In this document: one piece after another, positions 27,601-36,413 of the stretch
Layout of the letters: each line of letters begins with the position of its first letter
How positions within the stretch are numbered: position 1 is the stretch's first letter
Assembly: GCF_009857475.1 (NCBI RefSeq)
Contig: NZ_WWCJ01000008.1
Location: 207,542 to 271,541, forward strand
Length of the DNA: 64,000 nt
Direction of reading: 5' to 3'
Source: Pseudoduganella guangdongensis
Lineage (GTDB): Bacteria; Pseudomonadota; Gammaproteobacteria; Burkholderiales; Burkholderiaceae_D
Position numbers and translations under genes: made by a program
The notes under the pieces: generated by a model
Told to the model about the DNA's origin: nothing
The model's database searches: none
The model's input: only the letters and a program-made list of their open reading frames with translations

Positions 27601-29754
27601 TTAACGCACGCGCATGCCTGGCTCGGCGCCCGGCCATGGGTTCAGGACGTAGATACCCGGATTGGCTTTTTCATCCTTGGCGGAGGCAGCCAGCACCATG
27701 CCTTCGGAGACGCCGAACTTCATCTTGCGCGGCGCCAGGTTGGCCACCATCACGGTCAGCTTGCCGACCAGGTCTTCCGGCTTGTACATCGATTTGATGC
27801 CGGAGAAGACGTTGCGGTAGCGGCCTTCGCCCACGTCCAGGGTCAGGCGCAGCAGCTTGCCGGCGCCTTCCACGTGTTCGCAGTTGACGATGCGCGCGAT
27901 GCGCAGGTCGATCTTCGAGAAGTCGTCGATCGAGATTTCCGGGGCCAGTTCTTCGATATCGCCGGCGGCTGGCGCATCGAGTGCGGCTGGTGCCGCGTCG
28001 GCAACGGCGGCCGGCGCAGCAGCGGCGGCGGCTTGCTGGGCCGGCGCGTCGAACAGGTCTTCGATCATCTTTGCATCCACGCGGGTCATCAGGTGGCTGT
28101 AAGCGCCGATGGTGCGGCCCAGCAGCGGCTGGTAAGCGGCGCCGGAGGCGAGCGAGGTGTCGGCCCAGGTGTAGGCGGCGTCGTTCAGGAAGCTGCGCAC
28201 ATTGGTGGCAACGCCCGGCAGCACCGGCGACAGCAGGATGGTCAACTGGCGGAACAGGATCAGGGCGGTGGTGCAGACATCGTGCAGCTCGGCCACTTTG
28301 GTCTCGTCCTTGGCCAGCACCCACGGCTTGTTCTCGTCCACGAAGCGGTTGGCCACGTCCGCGATTTCCATGATTTCACGCAGCGCCTTGCCGAATTCGC
28401 GCGAGTCGAAGTTGGCGGCGATGGAAGCCTGGCGCTCGGTGCCGTCTTCCGCCACCAGGGCCTTCTTGATCCACTCCTGCGACGAGGCGGACAGCTCGGA
28501 TGCCAGCTTGCCGTCGAACTTCTTGGCGATGAAGCCCGCGCAACGCGAAGCGATGTTGACGAACTTGCCGATCAGGTCCGAGTTCACGCGCGCCACGAAG
28601 TCGTCGCCGGTGAAGTCCAGGTCTTCGACGCGGGAGTTCAGCTTGTAGGCCAGGTAGTAGCGCAGCCACTCCGGATTCATGCCCAGGTTCAGGTAGCGCA
28701 GCGGCGAAATGCCGGTGCCGCGCGACTTGGACATCTTCTCGTTGTTCACGGTCAGGTGGCCGTGCACCGCCACCTTCATGCGGTCGATGGTCGGGTGCTT
28801 GGCGAACTGCAGCATGGCTGGCCAGAACAGCAGGTGGAAGGAGACGATGTCCTTGCCGATGAAGTGGATCTGCTCCGTGCCTTCATCCGCCAGCAGGGCG
28901 TCGTAATCGATGCCTTTCTTGCCGCAGTAGTTCTTCAGCGAAGCCAGGTAGCCGACCGGCGCGTCCAGCCAGACGTAGAAGTACTTGCCCGGCGCATCCG
29001 GGATCGGGATGCCGAAGTAGGGCGCGTCACGCGAGATATCCCAGTCGGCCAGCTTTTCGCCGGCTTCGCCCAGCCACTCGGAGACCTTGTTCACCATCTC
29101 CGGCTGCAAACGGCCCGGGGTGTTCAGCCAGTCGCGCAGGAACGTGAAGCAGCGGGGGTCGGACAGCTTGAAGAAGTACTGCTCCGAAGGCTTCAGGATC
29201 GGGGTGGCATTGGTGAAGACCGAGAACGGGTTCACCAGTTCGGTCGGCTGGTAGGCGGCGCCGCACACTTCGCAGTTGTCGCCGTATTGGTCCTTGGCGT
29301 GGCACTTCGGGCACTCGCCCTTGATGTTGCGGTCGGCCAGGAACATGCCTTTGACCGGATCGAAGAAGCGGTCCACGGTCTTGGTCTGGATCAGGCCCGC
29401 TTCGCGCAGCTTGACGTAGATGCCTTGCGACAGTTCGACGTTCTCTGGCGAATCGGTCGAGTACCAGTTGTCAAAAGCGATATGGAAACCATCCAGGTAC
29501 TGCGCGCGGCCGGCGGCGATCTTGGCCACGAATTCCTGCGGGGTGATGCCTTCCTTTTCAGCGGCGATCATGATCGGGGTGCCGTGGGTATCGTCGGCGC
29601 CCACGAAGTGGACCTCGCGCAAACCGTCGCCCTCGGCCTGCATTCGCTGGAAACGGACCCAGATGTCGGCCTGGATGTACTCCATCATATGGCCGATGTG
29701 GAAGGCAGCGTTTGCGTATGGCAGGGCAGTGGTGACGAACAGCTTGCGAGTCAT
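27601..29754 (-). CDS. metG: Methionyl-tRNA synthetase
   Basis: A 717-residue class I synthetase charging tRNA-Met and tRNA-fMet. The HIGH motif lies in [15 protein letters not shown] (about 9-22) and KMSKS in [10 protein letters not shown]. The zinc-knob cysteines are present ([18 protein letters not shown]). An Ala/Pro-rich linker (about 575-615) leads to the C-terminal EMAP/Trbp-like tRNA-binding domain ([18 protein letters not shown]...), giving the long dimeric form. It is divergent from apbC. Confidence 0.98.
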   Translation of the reverse strand: MTRKLFVTTALPYANAAFHIGHMMEYIQADIWVRFQRMQAEGDGLREVHFVGADDTHGTPIMIAAEKEGITPQEFVAKIAAGRAQYLDGFHIAFDNWYSTDSPENVELSQGIYVKLREAGLIQTKTVDRFFDPVKGMFLADRNIKGECPKCHAKDQYGDNCEVCGAAYQPTELVNPFSVFTNATPILKPSEQYFFKLSDPRCFTFLRDWLNTPGRLQPEMVNKVSEWLGEAGEKLADWDISRDAPYFGIPIPDAPGKYFYVWLDAPVGYLASLKNYCGKKGIDYDALLADEGTEQIHFIGKDIVSFHLLFWPAMLQFAKHPTIDRMKVAVHGHLTVNNEKMSKSRGTGISPLRYLNLGMNPEWLRYYLAYKLNSRVEDLDFTGDDFVARVNSDLIGKFVNIASRCAGFIAKKFDGKLASELSASSQEWIKKALVAEDGTERQASIAANFDSREFGKALREIMEIADVANRFVDENKPWVLAKDETKVAELHDVCTTALILFRQLTILLSPVLPGVATNVRSFLNDAAYTWADTSLASGAAYQPLLGRTIGAYSHLMTRVDAKMIEDLFDAPAQQAAAAAAPAAVADAAPAALDAPAAGDIEELAPEISIDDFSKIDLRIARIVNCEHVEGAGKLLRLTLDVGEGRYRNVFSGIKSMYKPEDLVGKLTVMVANLAPRKMKFGVSEGMVLAASAKDEKANPGIYVLNPWPGAEPGMRVR

Positions 29755-29836
29755 AATTGATGCGCTATTAAGGTGGATAAAAAGAGCATTTTACCAGCGG
29801 ATGCGCTAGACTGCGCCATCACCAATGGAGAATTGC

Positions 29837-30919
29837 ATGAGTATCACCGTAGAAGACGTTAAATCTGCACTGTCTGGCGTAATTGACCCGAACACAACAA
29901 AAGACTTCGTCTCCTCCAAATCCGTCCGCAACCTGAAGGTCGAAAGCGGCGAAATCAGCCTGGATATCGAGCTCGGTTACCCTGCCAAATCGCAAATCGA
30001 CGCGATCCGTGCCAATGTGCTGGCGGCCCTGCAGCCGCTGGGCGCCAAAGTCACCCTGAACGTCTATAGCAAGATCATTTCCCACAGCGTGCAGCGCGGC
30101 CTGAAGCTGATGCCGAACGTGAAGAATATCATTGCCGTGGCATCGGGCAAGGGCGGCGTGGGCAAGTCCACCACCGCAGTGAACCTGGCGCTGGCGCTGG
30201 CCGCCGAAGGCGCGTCTGTCGGCGTGCTGGATGCCGATATTTACGGTCCATCGCAGCCGATGATGCTGGGCGTCTCCGGCCGCCCGACCACGTCCGACGG
30301 CAAGACCATGGACCCGATGGAAGGGCATGGCGTGCAGGTGTCCTCGATCGGCTTCCTGATCGACCCGGACGAACCGATGGTCTGGCGCGGCCCGATGGTC
30401 ACCCAGGCCTTGCAGCAGCTGCTGGAGCAGACCAACTGGCGCGACCTGGATTACCTGATCGTCGACATGCCGCCGGGCACCGGCGATATCCAGCTGACGC
30501 TGTCGCAGAAAGTGCCCGTGACCGGCGCCGTGATCGTGACCACGCCGCAGGACATCGCCCTGCTGGACGCGCGCAAAGGGCTGAAGATGTTTGAGAAGGT
30601 CGGCATCCCGATCCTGGGCGTGGTGGAAAATATGAGCACCCACATCTGCTCCAACTGCGGCCATACCGAAGAGATCTTCGGCCACGGCGGCGGCGAGAAG
30701 ATGTGCGCCGACTTCGGCGTGGACTTCCTGGGCGCGCTGCCTTTGAAACTGGCGATCCGCGAGCAGACCGACGCCGGCAAGCCGACCGTGGTGGCCTCGC
30801 CGGACGGCCCGGAAGCCTTGATCTACAAGGCGATCGCGCGCAAGGTGGCAGTCAAGGTCGCCGAGAAGGCCAAGGACATGAGCAGTAAATTCCCAAGCAT
30901 CGTCATTAAGCACGACTGA
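29837..30919 (+). CDS. apbC: Iron-sulfur cluster carrier protein ApbC/Mrp
   Basis: A 360-residue P-loop ATPase that transfers Fe-S clusters to target proteins. An N-terminal DUF59-like domain (1-90) is followed by the deviant Walker A VASGKGGVGKSTTAV, a Walker-B-like YLIVDMPPGTGD and the CxxC pair CSNCGH that binds the cluster. The start at 29837 has TGGAGAA 5-6 bp upstream; the earlier ATG at 29825 lies within that Shine-Dalgarno. The next gene begins inside its stop codon. Confidence 0.95.
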   Translation: MSITVEDVKSALSGVIDPNTTKDFVSSKSVRNLKVESGEISLDIELGYPAKSQIDAIRANVLAALQPLGAKVTLNVYSKIISHSVQRGLKLMPNVKNIIAVASGKGGVGKSTTAVNLALALAAEGASVGVLDADIYGPSQPMMLGVSGRPTTSDGKTMDPMEGHGVQVSSIGFLIDPDEPMVWRGPMVTQALQQLLEQTNWRDLDYLIVDMPPGTGDIQLTLSQKVPVTGAVIVTTPQDIALLDARKGLKMFEKVGIPILGVVENMSTHICSNCGHTEEIFGHGGGEKMCADFGVDFLGALPLKLAIREQTDAGKPTVVASPDGPEALIYKAIARKVAVKVAEKAKDMSSKFPSIVIKHD

Positions 30920-31998
30920 TGCGGCGCGCCCTGGTTCGTTCAGCGGTGATGGCGATGGCGCTTGCGTCCCTCCCGGCGCTGGCTGCCGAGCAGGTGCCAG
31001 CGGCCAAAACCGCTTGGCAGCGTCAGGCCAGCGCCGCTGATGCCGAACTGCGCGGCCTGTCCGTCGTCAGCGACCAGATCGCTTGGGCCAGCGGCGCCAA
31101 GGGCACCGTGCTGCGCACCACCGATGGCGAACGCTGGACCCGCCTGAAGGTGCCGGACGCGGAAGCGTACGACTTCCGCGATATCGAAGCCTTCGACGCC
31201 AACACCGCCATCGTCATGGGCGCCGGCCCTGGCGCGGCGTCGCGCATGTACCGCACGCGCGACGGCGGCGCCACCTGGCAACTGCTCGTGGTGAACCAGG
31301 AGCCGGAAGGCTTTTGGGACGCCATGGCATTCTGGGATGCGCAGCACGGCATCGTCTTCGGCGACCCGGTGCGCGGCGCCTTCCAGGTGCTGGTCACCAA
31401 CGACGGCGGCGACAGCTGGCAACTGATGGAAGACCCGAAAGGCCTGGCCGCCTTGCCGCAAGAAGGCGCCTTCGCGGCTAGCGGCACCTGCCTGAGCGTG
31501 GCCGGCAGCAGCGACGCCTGGTTCGTGACCGGCGGCGCCGCGCAAGCGCGCGCCTTCCGCTCCAAAGACCGCGGCCGCACGTGGCAGGCGGCCACGCTGC
31601 CGATTCCCGCCGCAGCCGCCACCAAAGGCGCCTTCTCGGTCGGTTTCGCACCCGGTGGGCGCGGATTCGCGGTGGGCGGCGACTACAAGGAAACCGCGCT
31701 CGGCACGCTGAATGGCGCCGCCAGCACGGACGGCGGCAAAGGCTGGACGCCGGCGCCAATCCTGCCAACGGGCTTCATCTCGGCCGTGGTCCCGGTGCCC
31801 GGCGCGCGCGGCACATTCGTCGCCGTCGGCCTGGCCGGTTCCGGCTACACCCGCGATGGCGGCACCAGCTGGACGGTCATCGAGCAGGAAACGAAACTGA
31901 ACGCCGTTGGCTTTGCCGCCAACGGTGCCGGATGGGCGGTCGGCCCGCAAGGCCTGATCGTGAAATATGCAGGCACACCACTCACACAGGAGAAATAA
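30919..31998 (+). CDS. Exported Asp-box (BNR/Ycf48-like) beta-propeller protein
   Basis: A 359-residue exported protein. The signal peptide covers about 1-22 (PALAAE). Six Asp-box-like repeats of the form S/T-x-D-x-G-x-x-W are seen, including RTRDGGATWQ, TNDGGDSWQ, STDGGKGWT and TRDGGTSWT, consistent with a beta-propeller like the photosystem assembly factor Ycf48 or sialidase-type folds. Sialidase catalytic residues are not recognisable. Its ATG shares a base with the apbC stop codon (TGATG), implying coupling. Function unknown. Confidence 0.82.
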   Translation: MRRALVRSAVMAMALASLPALAAEQVPAAKTAWQRQASAADAELRGLSVVSDQIAWASGAKGTVLRTTDGERWTRLKVPDAEAYDFRDIEAFDANTAIVMGAGPGAASRMYRTRDGGATWQLLVVNQEPEGFWDAMAFWDAQHGIVFGDPVRGAFQVLVTNDGGDSWQLMEDPKGLAALPQEGAFAASGTCLSVAGSSDAWFVTGGAAQARAFRSKDRGRTWQAATLPIPAAAATKGAFSVGFAPGGRGFAVGGDYKETALGTLNGAASTDGGKGWTPAPILPTGFISAVVPVPGARGTFVAVGLAGSGYTRDGGTSWTVIEQETKLNAVGFAANGAGWAVGPQGLIVKYAGTPLTQEK

Positions 31999-31999
31999 T

Positions 32000-32386
32000 A
32001 TGAAGAAGATTCTGGCGGCCATCGCCATGGTCGTGGCAGCAGGCAGCGCCGCAGCGCAATCCGTCGACTTCGCCGAGCCGAAAAATGGCGCGGTGGTCGG
32101 CAGCCCGTTCAAAGTCAAATTCGCCGTCACCGGCATGGCAGTGAAGCCGGCCGGCGACATGACCAGCAGCACCGGCCACCACCATCTGATCATCAACGGC
32201 GACAGCCTGAAAGCCGGCGAATCGATCCCCTTCGACGAAAAGCACCTGCATTTCGGCAAGGGCCAGACCGAAGCCGACGTCACCCTCCCGCCCGGCACCT
32301 ACAAGCTGACCATGCAATTCGCCAACGGCGCCCACCAAAGCTACGGCCCCGGCCTGTCCAAGAGCATCACCGTTACCGTCAAGTAA
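32000..32386 (+). CDS. DUF4399 domain exported protein
   Basis: A 128-residue protein with a signal peptide (1-19, ending AAA). The DUF4399 core is evident from FAEPKNGAVVGSPFKVKFAVTG, the His-rich TGHHHLIINGD and an LHFGKGQTEA segment. The conserved histidines could bind metal, but function is unknown. CAGGAG lies 7 bp before the ATG. It closes the apbC-Asp-box-DUF4399 run. A perfect 38-bp-arm inverted repeat follows 7 bp after the stop. Confidence 0.83.
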   Translation: MKKILAAIAMVVAAGSAAAQSVDFAEPKNGAVVGSPFKVKFAVTGMAVKPAGDMTSSTGHHHLIINGDSLKAGESIPFDEKHLHFGKGQTEADVTLPPGTYKLTMQFANGAHQSYGPGLSKSITVTVK

Positions 32387-32393
32387 GGACAAA

Positions 32394-32471
32394 ATTCGGG
32401 GTCAGGTCTGACAATCGGACAAATGGTGCCCTTGGGCACCATTTGTCCGATTGTCAGACCTGACCCCGAAT
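32394..32471. repeat. Perfect 38-bp-arm inverted repeat with GGGGTCAGG core
   Basis: Arms at 32394-32431 and 32434-32471 are exact reverse complements separated by two bases. The outer part contains ATTCGGGGTCAGGTCTGACA, which combines the GGGGTCAGG core of the repeats near 19.3 and 43.6 kb with the TCTGACA element of the palindromes near 5.3 kb. It lies between DUF4399 and gltX. A transcript would fold into an uninterrupted hairpin. It lacks a terminal T tract on the plus strand. Confidence 0.85.
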
Positions 32472-32522
32472 CTCATTCCACGGGTAAAATAGCGGGTTTT
32501 ACATCTTCCGCTTGCTACCACG

Positions 32523-33932
32523 ATGACCACCGCACCAGCTAAACCTGTCCGTACCCGTTTCGCTCCTAGCCCGACCGGCTTCCTGCACCTGGGCGGCGCC
32601 CGTACTGCGCTGTATTCCTGGGCTTTCGCGCGCCATTTCGGCGGCACTTTCGTGCTGCGTATCGAAGATACCGACGTGGAACGTTCGACCCCGGAGGCGG
32701 TGCAGGCCATCCTGGATGGTATGGAGTGGCTGGGCCTGCAGCATGACGAAGGCCCGTTCTACCAGATGCAGCGCATGGACCGCTACCGCGAGGTGGTGGC
32801 GCAGATGCTGGCCGCCGGCACCGCCTACCATTGCTATTCCTCGCCGGAAGAAGTGCAGGCCATGCGCGACAAGGCCACCGCAGCCGGCGAGAAGCCGCGC
32901 TATGACGGCACCTGGCGTCCGGAAGAGGGCAAGACCCTGCCGGCCATCCCGGAAGGCCGCAAGCCTGTGGTGCGCTTCAAGAACCCGCTGGATGGCGATG
33001 TGACCTGGACCGATGTGGTCAAGGGCCCGATCACCATCTCCAATAAAGAGTTGGACGACCTGGTGATCGCCCGCCCGGACGGCACCCCGACCTATAACTT
33101 CTGCGTCGCGGTCGACGACTGGGATATGCAGATCACCCACGTGCTGCGCGGCGACGACCACGTGAACAACACCCCGCGCCAGATCAACATCCTGCGCGCC
33201 ATCGGCGCCGACCTGCCGGAATACGGCCACCTGCCGATGATCCTGGGCTCCGACGGCGCCAAGCTGTCCAAGCGCCACGGCGCTGTCAGCGTGATCGATT
33301 ACGCGGACAAGGGCTACCTGCCGGAAGCCATGCTGAACTACCTGGCGCGCCTGGGCTGGTCGCACGGCAACGATGAGCTGTTCTCGATGGAGCAGTTCAT
33401 CGAGTGGTTCAACCTGGAGAGCCTGACCGCCTCGTCCGCCCAGTTCGACTTCGACAAGCTGGCCTGGGTCAACAACCACTGGATCAAGCAAGCCGACAAT
33501 GGCCGCCTGGCCGAGCTGGCGCGCAAACCGCTGCTGGCGGCCGGCGCCGTGTTCGACGGGGCGCCGGAGCTGGCCACCGTCATCGGCCTGCTGAAGGACC
33601 GCAGCAATACGATCGTTGAGCTGGCAGACGCCGCCATGCTGTTCTTCCGCGCCCCGCAGCCGGATGCCGCCTTGATGGCACAGCACTACACCGACGCCGT
33701 CAAACCGGCCATGGCTGACTTTGCCGCACGCATTGCCACCGTTGAGTGGAGCAAGGAAGCGATTGCCGCCATGATCAAGGAAGTGCTGGCCGCGCACGGC
33801 CTGAAGATGCCGCAACTGGCCATGCCGTTGCGCCTGATGGTGGCTGGCCAGCTGCAGACGCCGGCGATCGATGCGGTGCTGCAATTGTTCGGCCGCGAGA
33901 CCGTGGCAGCCCGTCTGGCAGCCCGCATTTAA
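32523..33932 (+). CDS. gltX: Glutamyl-tRNA synthetase
   Basis: A 469-residue class I synthetase that charges tRNA-Glu. HIGH-type motif [16 protein letters not shown] is near residues 16-31 and the KMSKS variant is KLSKRHG. It is a discriminating-type length. Three tRNA-Ala/tRNA-Glu pairs begin 75 bp after its stop, so the enzyme and its substrate tRNA are encoded together. No classical Shine-Dalgarno is obvious before the ATG. Confidence 0.98.
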   Translation: MTTAPAKPVRTRFAPSPTGFLHLGGARTALYSWAFARHFGGTFVLRIEDTDVERSTPEAVQAILDGMEWLGLQHDEGPFYQMQRMDRYREVVAQMLAAGTAYHCYSSPEEVQAMRDKATAAGEKPRYDGTWRPEEGKTLPAIPEGRKPVVRFKNPLDGDVTWTDVVKGPITISNKELDDLVIARPDGTPTYNFCVAVDDWDMQITHVLRGDDHVNNTPRQINILRAIGADLPEYGHLPMILGSDGAKLSKRHGAVSVIDYADKGYLPEAMLNYLARLGWSHGNDELFSMEQFIEWFNLESLTASSAQFDFDKLAWVNNHWIKQADNGRLAELARKPLLAAGAVFDGAPELATVIGLLKDRSNTIVELADAAMLFFRAPQPDAALMAQHYTDAVKPAMADFAARIATVEWSKEAIAAMIKEVLAAHGLKMPQLAMPLRLMVAGQLQTPAIDAVLQLFGRETVAARLAARI

Positions 33933-33961
33933 ATATTTTCGACAATCTTGCAAATTAGCAT

Positions 33962-33989
33962 TTGCAATTTTCGGAAGGGCTGCTATACT
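33962..33989 (+). promoter_or_regulatory. Sigma-70 promoter of the tRNA-Ala/Glu cluster
   Basis: TTGCAA, a 16-bp spacer and TATACT precede the first tRNA-Ala by 18 bp. It lies after the gltX stop, so the tRNA array can be transcribed on its own. Confidence 0.7.
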
Positions 33990-34007
33990 TCTGTCTCCTT
34001 CGAAAAC

Positions 34008-34083
<76 letters not shown>

Positions 34084-34130
34084 GTTTAGCGAAGGAAATG
34101 TAGTAAAAACGGTAGTAAAAGTAGTCCAGG

Positions 34131-34206
34131 GTCCCCATCGTCTAGAGGCCTAGGACATCACCCTTTCACGGTGAGTACCGGGGTTCGAATCCCCGTGGGG
34201 ACGCCA
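34131..34206 (+). tRNA. tRNA-Glu (TTC), copy 1
   Basis: A 76-nt cloverleaf. Acceptor GTCCCCA pairs with TGGGGAC, the anticodon loop CTTTCAC carries TTC, and CCA is encoded. It follows tRNA-Ala copy 1 after 47 bp. Confidence 0.97.
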
Positions 34207-34232
34207 AGAGCAGTAACAATTTGTGCCAGTTT

Positions 34233-34308
<76 letters not shown>

Positions 34309-34351
34309 CTAAGCACAGATTGCGTAGTAGCAGTAACGGAAAGTCCAACAG

Positions 34352-34427
34352 GTCCCCATCGTCTAGAGGCCTAGGACATCACCCTTTCACGGTGAGTACC
34401 GGGGTTCGAATCCCCGTGGGGACGCCA
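34352..34427 (+). tRNA. tRNA-Glu (TTC), copy 2
   Basis: Identical to tRNA-Glu copy 1. The preceding AGTCCAACAG is repeated before copy 3, a mark of tandem duplication. Confidence 0.97.
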
Positions 34428-34451
34428 GCTTTTCGTAATATGTTGTGCCCG

Positions 34452-34527
<76 letters not shown>

Positions 34528-34558
34528 TCAATGGCACAACGTAGCAACAGTCCAACAG

Positions 34559-34634
34559 GTCCCCATCGTCTAGAGGCCTAGGACATCACCCTTTCACGGT
34601 GAGTACCGGGGTTCGAATCCCCGTGGGGACGCCA
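34559..34634 (+). tRNA. tRNA-Glu (TTC), copy 3
   Basis: Identical to the other tRNA-Glu genes and last of the six-gene array. No strong terminator hairpin is visible directly after it. Confidence 0.97.
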
Positions 34635-34722
34635 TCAAATAAAAAGCCTGCAAGTTTAACTCCTTTGCATCCTAGGTGTTTGCGTACTAAGATTAGTTAC
34701 GTACCCTGCATTGGAGAACGTC

Positions 34723-35226
34723 ATGGAACTTCGATCGCTGCAATCGCATCGCTGGGTAGCGCGCCAGGCTGACTGGACCGCTGCAGCCATTGCCGGCTTT
34801 GGTGCCGGCGGTATCCTGATGTTGGTGGAGCTGATATGGGCCACAATGCAGGCGCCGGACCGATGGCTGGTCACGCGCATGGTCGCCGCGATGGTGATGG
34901 GGTGGGAAGTCCTGCAAACCTCCGGCTACGACCTCACTGTCGTGATCGCCGCGCTCGCCGTCCACTATATCCTTGGCATCGCTTTCGCCCTCATGCTGGC
35001 AGCGATTATCGCTCCCTTCCAGCTCGATTCGAGCCTCGGATTGGTCACGCTGGTCGGCGCCGCCTTTGGCGTGCTGCTCTATGTGCTGAATTTCTACGGC
35101 ATGTCGGAAGCGTTCTCCTGGTTCACCCAATTGCGCGGCTGGTCCACCTTCATTGCGCATGTGATCTTTGGCGCCAGCTGCGCGCTGTTCTACCGCATGC
35201 TCGAGCGGCCCGAAAAACGCGAATAA
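34723..35226 (+). CDS. Hypothetical four-helix membrane protein
   Basis: A 167-residue integral membrane protein with four hydrophobic segments (about residues 22-42, 75-97, 102-122 and 136-153). No family was recognised. The ATG at 34723 has GGAGAA 5 bp upstream; the in-frame TTG at 34711 overlaps that site and was rejected. It lies between the tRNA array and the oxidase operon and probably forms its own unit, with a GC-rich hairpin (35245-35263) after its stop. Confidence 0.7.
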   Translation: MELRSLQSHRWVARQADWTAAAIAGFGAGGILMLVELIWATMQAPDRWLVTRMVAAMVMGWEVLQTSGYDLTVVIAALAVHYILGIAFALMLAAIIAPFQLDSSLGLVTLVGAAFGVLLYVLNFYGMSEAFSWFTQLRGWSTFIAHVIFGASCALFYRMLERPEKRE

Positions 35227-35244
35227 GCAAGCCTTTGCAAAACC

Positions 35245-35263
35245 GCCCCGCCAGCTGCGGGGC
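35245..35263 (+). terminator. GC-rich hairpin after membrane protein gene
   Basis: GCCCCGC and GCGGGGC form a perfect 7-bp stem with a CAGCT loop, 18 bp after the stop codon. No T tract follows, so termination is only possible. Confidence 0.4.
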
Positions 35264-35304
35264 GTAGCCGTGTGTAGTTCCCATAACTAACCGGGCTGAA
35301 TATT

Positions 35305-36402
35305 ATGGCGTTGGCAATCTCCCTTATCCTGATTGTTCTTGGCGCAATAATTTTTCATTGGCTCAGCCCATGGTGGCTGACTCCCATCGCCTCCAACTGG
35401 CAGGCGATGGACGATGCTTTCATGATCACGCTGGTGATCTGCGCCGTCCTCTTTATCGTCATCCACCTGTTTGTCGCCTATGCCGTGGTCAAGTTCCGCC
35501 ACCGCGAGGGGCACCGCGCGGCGGCGGAGTCGCATAACCGCAAGCTGGAGTGGTGGCTGATCGGCGGCACCTCGGTCGGCATCGTGGCGATGCTGGCGCC
35601 GGGCTTGCATGTGTATGCCAAGCTGATTGACCCGCCGCCCAATGCCAGCGTGTTCGAAGTGATGGGCAAGCAGTGGGACTGGCATTACCGCCTGCCGGGC
35701 AAGGACAATAAGCTGGGCGCGACCGATGTGCGCTTTATCAATGCCACCAATCCCTTCGGCATCAACCCGGAAGACCCGGCGGGGCAGGATGATGTGCTGG
35801 TCGACGGCAACGAGATGCATATCCCGCTCAACCAGCCGGTCAAGGTGCTGCTGCGCGCGCAGGACGTGCTGCACGACTACTATGTGCCGCAGTTCCGCAC
35901 CCGTATGAATATGGTGCCGGGGCTGGTGACGCATTTCTGGCTGACGCCGACGCAAGTGGGACGCTTCGAGGTGCTGTGCGCGCAGTTGTGCGGGGTTGGG
36001 CATTCGAATATGCGCAGCGCGGTGGTAGTGGAGGAGCAGGCGGCTTACCAGGCCTGGCTGGCGAAGCAGCCGACCTTTAGCGGCAAGGGTGCGGCGGGCG
36101 GCGTGGGCGGGCCGATGGAGCCGGGCAAGCAGGGCAGGCTGATCGCCCAGTCCAAGGGCTGCGTGGCCTGCCACAGCGTGGACGGCACGGCGAGCGTTGG
36201 CCCGAGCTGGAAGGGTTTGTTTGGCAAGCAGGAAGCACTGGAGGGCGGCGCCACTGTCGCGGTGGATGAGGCCTACCTGAAGCAGGCGATCAACGACCCC
36301 AAGGCCACCCTGGTCAAGGGCTATCCGAACATCATGCCGCCCAATCCCCTGAACGATGAGGAAATGGCGGCAGTGATCGACTACATCAAGACGGTACGCT
36401 GA
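35305..36402 (+). CDS. coxB: Cytochrome c oxidase subunit II with fused cytochrome c domain
   Basis: A 365-residue subunit that accepts electrons for the oxidase. Membrane helices lie at about 3-24, 36-58 and 81-100. The cupredoxin domain carries the CuA ligands in CAQLCGVGHSNM (two Cys, His, Met), with an earlier His in LHDYYVPQF. The C-terminal about 90 residues are a cytochrome c domain with haem motif CVACHS and a distal Met in NIMPPNPL. A II-plus-cytochrome-c fusion heading two subunit III genes resembles the CoxMNOP-type alternative oxidase described in Bradyrhizobium. First gene of the operon; subunit I follows after 11 bp. Confidence 0.94.
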   Translation: MALAISLILIVLGAIIFHWLSPWWLTPIASNWQAMDDAFMITLVICAVLFIVIHLFVAYAVVKFRHREGHRAAAESHNRKLEWWLIGGTSVGIVAMLAPGLHVYAKLIDPPPNASVFEVMGKQWDWHYRLPGKDNKLGATDVRFINATNPFGINPEDPAGQDDVLVDGNEMHIPLNQPVKVLLRAQDVLHDYYVPQFRTRMNMVPGLVTHFWLTPTQVGRFEVLCAQLCGVGHSNMRSAVVVEEQAAYQAWLAKQPTFSGKGAAGGVGGPMEPGKQGRLIAQSKGCVACHSVDGTASVGPSWKGLFGKQEALEGGATVAVDEAYLKQAINDPKATLVKGYPNIMPPNPLNDEEMAAVIDYIKTVR

Positions 36403-36413
36403 GGAGACCTCGC

